From assembly GCA_963825505.1 (NCBI GenBank), contig CAWGTL010000013.1, positions 34,634 to 98,633 on the forward strand: DNA of 64,000 nt, in the 5' to 3' direction. This DNA comes from JBBQSN01 sp963825505. Its GTDB lineage: Bacteria; Actinomycetota; Actinomycetes; Actinomycetales; CAWJMD01. The position numbers were made by a program, and so were the translations under genes. This document shows positions 58,259 to 64,000 of the stretch, in pieces. Within the stretch, counting starts at the first letter, position 1. The number at the start of each line of letters is the position of its first letter. The notes below the pieces were generated by a model that saw nothing but the letters and a program-made list of their open reading frames with translations, did no database searches and was not told where the DNA came from.

Positions 58259-59419
58259 ATGCACCTCGGCGACGTCCCGGACGAGAGCTGGTCGGCCGAC
58301 ACGCTGGCGGTCGCCGCGGGACGTCCCGCCCGGTCGCCCGGTGCGCCGGTGGGGCCGCCGATCGAGCTGTCGTCCACCTTCGTCGGCGCCGGGAAGGTCC
58401 CCACCGGCCAGCCGATGTACGGACGGGTCGACAACGCGACCTGGCGGGCCTGCGAGGAGGCGATCGGGGCGCTCGAGGGCGCGCCGGAGGGCACCACGCT
58501 GTTCGCGTCGGGCATGGCCGCGATCTCCGCCGTCCTCGACCAGGTGCCGGACGGCGGCGTGCTGGTGGTGCCGGACGCCGCGTACAACACCACGCTCGAG
58601 CTGGCCGAGCTGCTGGAGCGGCGGGGCCGGCTGCGGCTGCGGCGGGTCGACCTCACCGACACCGCCGCCGTCCTGGCCACGCTGTCCGGCCCCGACCGCG
58701 CCGACGTGCTGTGGCTGGAGTCGCCGACCAACCCCCTGCTGCAGGTGTGCGACCTGCGCACCTGCCTGGCCGCCGCCCGCGACGCCGGTGTGCTGGGCGT
58801 GGTCGACAACACCTTCGCCACCCCGCTCGTGCAGCGCCCGCTCGACCTGGGGGCCGACGTGGTGGTGCACTCGGTCACCAAGTACCTGTCCGGTCACTCC
58901 GACGTCCTGCTCGGCGCGACGGTCACGCGCGACCCGGTGGTCGCCGAGCGGTTGCGCACGCACCGGCGCGTGCACGGCGCGGTCCCCGGGCCGTTCGAGG
59001 CGTGGCTCGCCCTGCGCGGCCTGCGCACGGTGGCCCTGCGGGTGGGGCGGGCGCAGACCTCCGCCGCCGAGCTGGCCCGCCGGCTCTCCACCCATCCCGC
59101 CGTCGACCGGGTGCGTCACCCCAGCCTGCCCGACGACCCGGGGCACGCCCTCGCGACGGTCCAGATGCGCGGCTACGGGGCGGTCCTCACGCTGCAGGTG
59201 CGTGGCGGCGAGACGGCGGCCGACGCGCTGGTCGACGCCGTGCGGCTCTGGGTGCCCGCCACCAGCCTCGGCGGGGTGGAGTCGATGCTGGAGCGCCGGC
59301 GCCGGCACGGCAACGAGCCCGCCACCGTGCCCGACGACCTCGTCCGGTTGTCCGTGGGCATCGAGGACGTCGAGGACCTCTGGGCCGACCTCGAGCGCGC
59401 GCTCGGCCAGCTGCCCTGA
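58259..59419 (+). CDS. Cystathionine gamma-lyase/synthase family PLP enzyme
   Basis: This is a 386-residue Cys/Met-metabolism PLP enzyme. PLP Lys in HSVTKYLSGHSDVLLG near residue 206, ESPTNPLLQVCDL near 157, and VWLESPTNP-type active-site context. A C-terminal PATSLGGVESMLERR region is typical. It may act in transsulfuration (cystathionine lyase) or be a homologue with other substrates; flanking genes do not decide. ATG 58259 replaces the longer frame. Confidence 0.88.
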   Translation: MHLGDVPDESWSADTLAVAAGRPARSPGAPVGPPIELSSTFVGAGKVPTGQPMYGRVDNATWRACEEAIGALEGAPEGTTLFASGMAAISAVLDQVPDGGVLVVPDAAYNTTLELAELLERRGRLRLRRVDLTDTAAVLATLSGPDRADVLWLESPTNPLLQVCDLRTCLAAARDAGVLGVVDNTFATPLVQRPLDLGADVVVHSVTKYLSGHSDVLLGATVTRDPVVAERLRTHRRVHGAVPGPFEAWLALRGLRTVALRVGRAQTSAAELARRLSTHPAVDRVRHPSLPDDPGHALATVQMRGYGAVLTLQVRGGETAADALVDAVRLWVPATSLGGVESMLERRRRHGNEPATVPDDLVRLSVGIEDVEDLWADLERALGQLP

Positions 59420-59448
59420 CGCGCTGCTCTCACGAGCTGTTCCGGCGC

Positions 59449-60462
59449 TCAGGTCTGCTCGTGCTTGCGGGCGCGCGAGAGCACCCGCCGCACCATCTCG
59501 TCGGCGCGGATGCCCTCGTGCACCACGGCCACGACCGCCTGCGTGATGGGCATGTCGACGCCGGCCGACTGCGCGAGCTCCAGGATCGACCGGCAGGACT
59601 TCACGCCCTCGGCGGTCTGCCGGGTGAGGGCGACGACCTCCTCGACGCTCATCCCCTGACCCAGGTTGTGGCCGAAGGTGCGGTTGCGCGACAGCGGTGA
59701 CGCGCAGGTGGCCACGAGGTCGCCCATGCCCGCCAGACCCGAGATCGTGGTCGGGTCGGCACCGAGAGCCGTTGCGAGCCGGGCGGTCTCGGCAAGGCCG
59801 CGGGTGATGATCGACGCCCGGGTGTTGTCGCCCATGCCCAGGCCCTCGGCCATGCCGACCGCGAGCGCGATGACGTTCTTCACGGCACCGCCGAGCTCGA
59901 CGCCGACCACGTCGTCCTGGGTGTAGGGCCGGAAGTACGCCGTCGAGCAGTCGTGGGCGAGGCGCTCGGCGCGGTCGTGGTCGGTGCACGCGACCACCGT
60001 GGCGGTCGGCTGCCGGGCGGCGATCTCCTTCGCCAGGTTCGGGCCCGACACGACCGCCACCCGGTCGGCCGGGACGCCGGCGACCTCGCTGATGACCTCG
60101 CTCATCCGCAGGTGCGTGCCGAGCTCGACACCCTTCATCAGGCTCACCAGCAGGGCGTCGTCGTCGATGAGCGGCGCCCACCCGGACAGGTTCTCGCGCA
60201 GCGACTGCGACGGCACCGCGAGCACCACCGTGCCGGCGCCGGTGAGCACCTCGGCAGGGTCGGTCGACGCGTCGATGCCGGCCGGGAGCTCGACGTCGGG
60301 CAGGTACTCCTCGTTGCGGTGCTGCGTGCGGATCTGGTCGACCACCTCGGCACGGCGGCCCCACATCCGCACCGGTACACCGGCGTCGGCCAGCACCATG
60401 GCGAACGTCGTGCCCCAGCTGCCGGTGCCCATCACGGCGACGTGCGGGCTGTCGGTGCTCAT
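59449..60462 (-). CDS. gpsA: Glycerol-3-phosphate dehydrogenase [NAD(P)+]
   Basis: This is a 337-residue GpsA that makes sn-glycerol-3-phosphate for phospholipids. N-terminal dinucleotide fold MGTGSWGTTFAMVLADAG, SGPNLAKEIA with an active-site Lys, LGGAVKNVIALAVGMAEGLGMGDN and KSCRSILELAQ. ATG 60462 starts 10 bases after plsC-like stop, so it is co-transcribed with that acyltransferase. Confidence 0.96.
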   Translation of the reverse strand: MSTDSPHVAVMGTGSWGTTFAMVLADAGVPVRMWGRRAEVVDQIRTQHRNEEYLPDVELPAGIDASTDPAEVLTGAGTVVLAVPSQSLRENLSGWAPLIDDDALLVSLMKGVELGTHLRMSEVISEVAGVPADRVAVVSGPNLAKEIAARQPTATVVACTDHDRAERLAHDCSTAYFRPYTQDDVVGVELGGAVKNVIALAVGMAEGLGMGDNTRASIITRGLAETARLATALGADPTTISGLAGMGDLVATCASPLSRNRTFGHNLGQGMSVEEVVALTRQTAEGVKSCRSILELAQSAGVDMPITQAVVAVVHEGIRADEMVRRVLSRARKHEQT

Positions 60463-60472
60463 GCGGAACGGC

Positions 60473-61219
60473 TCATCGAGTGGGTCCCTTGCGGAAGTCG
60501 CCGGTGGTGGTCTGGCCGTGCTGCCGGGGGTCCCAGCGGATCGTGGGCGGCTCGGCGTCGCGCAGCCGCCCGACGAGCACCGAGAGGGCGTCCATGATCG
60601 CGTCGGTGGCACCGAGCAGGGCGGGGGCGTCCACGGGTCGGTCCTGGAACGCGGACAGGTCGACGGGTGGGCCGGCGGTGACCTCCACCCGTTGCGGCGG
60701 GACCAGCCGCAGGTCCTTGCCGTAGGGCGAGAGCACGCGGTGCGCCCCCCACTGCGCGAGCGGCACGACGGGGCAGCCGGTCTCGAGAGCGACCCGCGCG
60801 GCACCGGTCTTGCCGCGCATCGGCCACAGGTCGGGGTCGCGGGTGAGCGTGCCCTCCGGGTAGATGACGACGCACTCCCCCGCGCGCACCGCGGCGACCG
60901 CCGCGCTGTACGAGGTCGAGGCGTCCGAGGTCTCCCGGTACACCGGGATCTGCCCGGCGCTGCGCAGGATCCGACCGGCCACGGGGATGCGGAACACCGA
61001 CTCCTTGCCCAGGAAGCGCGGCAGGCGCGGCACGTTGATCAGGTAGTGGGCCACGACGAACGGGTCGGCGTGCGAGGTGTGGTTCACCACGACGACGCAG
61101 CCACCGGTGAGCGGCACGTTCTCCCGGCCCCGCCACTCGTGTCGCGTGAGCAGGCGCACCAGAGGACGGACGATCACCTCGGCGACGCGGAACGCGACGG
61201 TCCTCCTCGGCGCGGCCAC
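60473..61219 (-). CDS. 1-acylglycerol-3-phosphate acyltransferase (PlsC family)
   Basis: This is a 248-residue acyltransferase acting on the product line of GpsA. Motif HX4D is VNHTSHADPFVV near residue 45, with IPVYRETSDAS and YPEGTLTRDPDLWPMRGKTGAARVAL following. There is no long membrane helix. GTG 61219 has GAGGAGGTG about 4 nt upstream; the frame to 61951 belongs to the antisense of cofC. Confidence 0.92.
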   Translation of the reverse strand: MAAPRRTVAFRVAEVIVRPLVRLLTRHEWRGRENVPLTGGCVVVVNHTSHADPFVVAHYLINVPRLPRFLGKESVFRIPVAGRILRSAGQIPVYRETSDASTSYSAAVAAVRAGECVVIYPEGTLTRDPDLWPMRGKTGAARVALETGCPVVPLAQWGAHRVLSPYGKDLRLVPPQRVEVTAGPPVDLSAFQDRPVDAPALLGATDAIMDALSVLVGRLRDAEPPTIRWDPRQHGQTTTGDFRKGPTR

Positions 61220-61322
61220 GGCACCTCCTCGTCGCACGTCGTCTGCCCTGCAGGACCGCCCCATCCTGTCGGGCGGCCGCTCGCCGTGTCGAGGCGCCAC
61301 CCGTTGGGGCAGGATCGTCCTC

Positions 61323-62138
61323 GTGGCCGACAGGTGGAGCGTGGTGCTCCCGGTGAAGGGCGGGCCGTCGGCCAAGTCCCGGCTGGGGGCGCCGACGGGT
61401 CTGGCCGAGGCGATGGCCGCCGACTGCCTGGCCGCCGTCGCCGCCGCGACCGAGGTGGCCGACGTCGTCGTGGTCACCGGCGACGCGCGCACCCGCGAGG
61501 TCGCCGCCGCGCTGGGCACGCGGGTCGTCACCCAGCCCGAGCACGTCCCCGGGCTCGAGGCCGCGGTGGGAACCGGCCTCGCGGCGTGCGCCCCGGGCCG
61601 TCGCGCCGCCGTGCTGCTCGCCGACCTGCCGTCCCTGCGTCCGGAGGACCTCGACGCCACCCTGCGCGCCGTCGGTGCGCTGCTGGACGCCGTCCCGGAC
61701 GCCCGCCAGGTGGTGGTGCCGGACGCCGAGGGCACGGGCACGGTCCTGCTCGCCGCGCGGCGCCCGGACGAGGTCCGGCACGCCTTCGGGGCGGGTTCGG
61801 CCGCACGCCACGTCGCCCTCGGCGCGCACCGGCTGGAGTCCGCGCCGGCTCGGCTGCGCCGCGACGTCGACACCCGCGCCGACCTCGCCGACGCGGTCGC
61901 GCTCGGGGTGGGTCCGCGCACGGCGCGTACGCTGCGCGAGATGCAGGCCACCGTCCTCCGCTACGACGCCGCCACCCGTGGTGGCGAGGTCGTCACCGAC
62001 GACGGCGTGCGGCTCCCGATCGTGCCCGGGGGGCTGGACGGCAGCGGGCTGCTGCACCTGCGCCCGGGGCAGCGCGTCACCTGCACGCGCACGGACGACG
62101 GCGTGGCCGAGGTGCACGTGCAGGGCATCTCGGACTGA
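61323..62138 (+). CDS. cofC: 2-phospho-L-lactate/PEP guanylyltransferase CofC with cold-shock-like C-terminus
   Basis: This is a 271-residue protein. Residues 1-206 are CofC: SVVLPVKGGPSAKSRLGAP near the start and LLADLPSLRPEDL near 102, the GTP-transferase fold making the F420 precursor. From Met207 (MQATVLRYDAATRGGEVVTD) a 65-residue segment resembles a cold-shock/OB fold and ends GVAEVHVQGISD. There is no stop between the parts, so this is a single protein. GTG 61323 has CAGGAT 7 nt upstream. Confidence 0.87.
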   Translation: MADRWSVVLPVKGGPSAKSRLGAPTGLAEAMAADCLAAVAAATEVADVVVVTGDARTREVAAALGTRVVTQPEHVPGLEAAVGTGLAACAPGRRAAVLLADLPSLRPEDLDATLRAVGALLDAVPDARQVVVPDAEGTGTVLLAARRPDEVRHAFGAGSAARHVALGAHRLESAPARLRRDVDTRADLADAVALGVGPRTARTLREMQATVLRYDAATRGGEVVTDDGVRLPIVPGGLDGSGLLHLRPGQRVTCTRTDDGVAEVHVQGISD

Positions 62139-62169
62139 CGGGTCACCCGCCCGACCGGGACGCGTCGGG

Positions 62170-63492
62170 CTACCTCGCGACGGTCCACTCGACGTCGGCG
62201 CCGAGGGCCTGGAGCTTGTCCGAGAACCGCTCGTAGCCCCGGTCGATCAGGTCGATGCCGTGGACGTTCGACTCGCCCTCCGCGGTCAGCGCCGCGATCA
62301 GGTGGGAGAACCCTCCGCGCAGGTCGGGCACGACGATGTCGGCGCCCTTGAGCGGGGTGGGGCCCGAGATCACGGCCGAGTGGCGGAAGTTGCGCTGGCC
62401 GAAGCGGCACGGCGTCGACCCCAGGCACTCGCGGTACGCCTGGATCTGGGCGCCCATCCCGACCAGGGCCTCGGTGAACCCGAACCGGTTCTCGTACACC
62501 GTCTCGTGCACGATCGACAGCCCCTTGGCCTGCGTCAGCGCCACCACCAGCGGCTGCTGCCAGTCGGTCATGAAGCCGGGGTGCACGTCGGTCTCCACCG
62601 CGATCGAGCGCAGCTCGCCGCCCGGGTGGAAGAACCTGATCCCCTCGTCGTCGACCTCGAACGCTCCCCCGACCTTCCGGAACGTGTTGAGGAACGTCAT
62701 CATCGCGATCTGCTCGGCCCCGCGGACGTAGACGTCGCCGCCGGTGGACAGCGCGGCGCTGGCCCAGGAGGCCGCCTCGATGCGATCCGGCAGCGAGTGG
62801 TGCCGGAAGCCGTCGAGCCGGTCGACCCCCTCGATCCGCACGATCCGGTTCGGGTCGATGCTGATGATCGCGCCCATCTTCTGCAGCACCGCGATGAGGT
62901 CGACGATCTCCGGCTCGATGGCCGCGTTGCGCAGCTCGGTGATGCCCTCGGCGCGCACGGCCGTGAGCAGCACCTGCTCGGTGGTGCCGACGCTCGGGTA
63001 CTCCAGCTCGAGCTTGGCCCCCCGCAGCCGCTGCGGGGCGGTGATCCGGATGCCCTGCTCGCGCTTGTCGACCACGGCGCCGAAGGCCCGCAGGACGTCG
63101 AGGTGGTAGTTGATCGGGCGGTCGCCGATCCGGCAGCCCCCGAGGTCGGGGATGAACGCCTCACCCAGCCGGTGCACCAGGGGCCCGCAGAACAGGATCG
63201 GGATGCGGCTGGCGCCGGCGTGCGCGTCGATGTCGGCGACGTGGGCGCTCTCGACGTAGCTGGGATCCAGCGTGAGCGAGCCGTCCTGGTCGGAGGTGAC
63301 CTTGACGCCGTGCAGGTCGAGCAGGCCCTTGACGACGTTGACGTCGCGGATGTCCGGGACGTTCGTGAGCACCGACGGGCTCTCACCGAGCAACGAGGCG
63401 ACCATCGCCTTGGAGACGAAGTTCTTGGCTCCGCGGACCTCGATCGCCCCGCTCAGGGGACGGCCGCCGCGGACGGTCAGGACGTTGCTCAT
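62170..63492 (-). CDS. murA: UDP-N-acetylglucosamine 1-carboxyvinyltransferase
   Basis: This is a 440-residue MurA, the first committed step of peptidoglycan synthesis using PEP. Lys23 lies in EVRGAKN, the catalytic Cys120 in LGGCRIGDRP (the fosfomycin target), and VHPGFMTDWQQPL holds the Asp of the active site. GGAGAC precedes the ATG. The gene lies directly after hup in the transcription direction. Confidence 0.96.
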   Translation of the reverse strand: MSNVLTVRGGRPLSGAIEVRGAKNFVSKAMVASLLGESPSVLTNVPDIRDVNVVKGLLDLHGVKVTSDQDGSLTLDPSYVESAHVADIDAHAGASRIPILFCGPLVHRLGEAFIPDLGGCRIGDRPINYHLDVLRAFGAVVDKREQGIRITAPQRLRGAKLELEYPSVGTTEQVLLTAVRAEGITELRNAAIEPEIVDLIAVLQKMGAIISIDPNRIVRIEGVDRLDGFRHHSLPDRIEAASWASAALSTGGDVYVRGAEQIAMMTFLNTFRKVGGAFEVDDEGIRFFHPGGELRSIAVETDVHPGFMTDWQQPLVVALTQAKGLSIVHETVYENRFGFTEALVGMGAQIQAYRECLGSTPCRFGQRNFRHSAVISGPTPLKGADIVVPDLRGGFSHLIAALTAEGESNVHGIDLIDRGYERFSDKLQALGADVEWTVAR

Positions 63493-63572
63493 GTCTCCAC
63501 TCTCGGGGCGCCCTCGACGCCCGTGCTCGGTCCACCGCTCGGCCCGGTCTGCTCGTCCTACTGTCGCACGGG

Positions 63573-63612
63573 ACGACGAGGGGCCGACCCCCGCGGGTCG
63601 GCCCCTCGTCGT
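63573..63612 (-). terminator. hup terminator, 18-bp perfect stem
   Basis: Arms 63573-63590 and 63595-63612 pair perfectly around CCGC. It lies 26 bases past the TGA at 63638, which indicates that this TGA is the intended end of hup. Confidence 0.75.
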
Positions 63613-63637
63613 ACGCGGATGGTGCCGGCTGCTGCGG

Positions 63638-64000
63638 TCAGGCCTTCTTCGCCGCGCGCTTGGCCGGGGCCTTCTTGGCGGTGGCCTTCTTCGCGGTGGC
63701 CTTCTTGGCGGTGGCCTTCTTGGCGGTGCGCCTTCTTGGCCGGCGCCTTCTTGGCGGCGGTCTTGGTGGCCGTGGTCTTCTTCGCCGCGGTCTTGGCCGG
63801 CGCGGTCTTCTTGGCGGTCGACTTCTTCGCCGTGGTCTTCTTCGCGGGAGCCTTCTTCGCCGGCGCCTTCTTGGCGGCGGTCTTGGTGGCCGTGGTCTTC
63901 TTCGCCGCGGACTTCGCCGGCGCCGCCTTCTTGGCGGTGGTCTTGGCCGGGGTGGCCTTCTTGGCGGTGGTCTTGGCCGGCGTCGCCTTCTTCGCCGCGG
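63638..64000 (-). CDS. hup: HU-family nucleoid protein with Lys/Ala tail (3' part, apparent frameshift)
   Basis: Only the C-terminal repeat is in the window: units of AKKA/TKKAT and KAPAKKA, a histone H1-like tail of actinobacterial HU (HupB/HupS). Reading from 64000 down, the repeat frame holds until about 63729. There one extra base (the unit GGCGGTGGCC reads GGCGGTGCGCC) shifts the frame. Below it the repeat resumes in the frame ending at TGA 63638. As written, translation would instead run through the terminator hairpin to TAG at 63558. Sequencing error or recent slippage are equally possible. Confidence 0.85.
   Translation of the reverse strand, partial: PRRRRRRRPRPPPRRPPRPRPPPRRRRRRSPRRRRPRPPRPPPRRRRRRRLPRRRPRRRSRPPRRPRRPRPRRRRPRPPRPPPRRRRPRRRTAKKATAKKATAKKATAKKAPAKRAAKKA

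Noticed and set aside
63641..64000. Dense short repeats considered as a CRISPR or satellite
   Set aside because: They encode the in-frame AKKA/TKKA tail of HU on the minus strand.

Overview
The window is chromosomal DNA of a very GC-rich actinobacterium. The supporting evidence is frequent GTG starts, GTGA/ATGA stop-start overlaps, a mycothiol-dependent-type isomerase, a GlnR-type operator, an HU protein with a lysine/alanine tail, and actinobacterial gene order throughout (comM-yraN-DUF2469-rnhB-lepB-rplS-trmD-rimM-KH-rpsP; ffh-glnD-glnB-amtB; ftsY-smc-mutM-rnc-rpmF-coaD-rsmD-recG; thiL, ddl, gpsA, cofC, murA, hup). The genus cannot be fixed from the sequence alone; Nocardioidaceae-like or a related order would fit. 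No rRNA, tRNA, CRISPR array or prophage was seen.

Layout. 1-7.4 kb (minus): DNA processing and translation block, including two adjacent type I signal peptidases and RNA/ribosome maturation genes. 7.5-12.9 kb: accessory genes (MSMEG_6728-like protein, maleylpyruvate-isomerase-like protein, an ECF sigma factor coupled to a YCII protein, an amidohydrolase, a 15-bp tandem repeat and an orphan gene). 12.9-19.7 kb: ffh (SRP) and the nitrogen operon amtB-glnB-glnD behind a recognisable GlnR box. 19.8-26.3 kb: ABC exporter, two HNH-nuclease-like genes overlapping tail to tail, a VOC protein and a two-component system. 26.4-31.8 kb: ftsY, a membrane-anchored protein and smc. 31.9-37.6 kb: small regulators, an MFS transporter, acylphosphatase and a VWA lipoprotein.

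37.6-44.0 kb is the main accessory locus. An IclR regulator and an amidohydrolase diverge from a tightly coupled five-gene operon: family III CoA-transferase, citryl-CoA-lyase-like protein, LigB and LigA extradiol dioxygenase subunits, and an NADPH-FMN reductase. The intergenic region carries three good palindromes, one with TTGACA on both strands. It looks like an undescribed ring-cleavage pathway ending in CoA-dependent C-C cleavage.

44-52 kb returns to conserved housekeeping genes: mutM, rnc, rpmF, coaD, rsmD, recG, a DhaL-domain protein and rpmB. A roughly 168-bp inverted-repeat element lies between coaD and rsmD. 52-64 kb holds thiL, an Lrp-like protein, a DUF3515 lipoprotein, rtcB, a coupled ddl / class IV aminotransferase / sulfotransferase-like trio, a cystathionine-lyase-like enzyme, gpsA, plsC, a CofC with a cold-shock-like extension, murA, and the 3' end of hup with an apparent one-base frameshift.

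A recurring signal is a TANNNT -10 hexamer exactly 6 nt upstream of the start codon. It is seen at twelve transcription-unit starts on both strands and indicates widespread leaderless transcription. It also helps to choose start codons.
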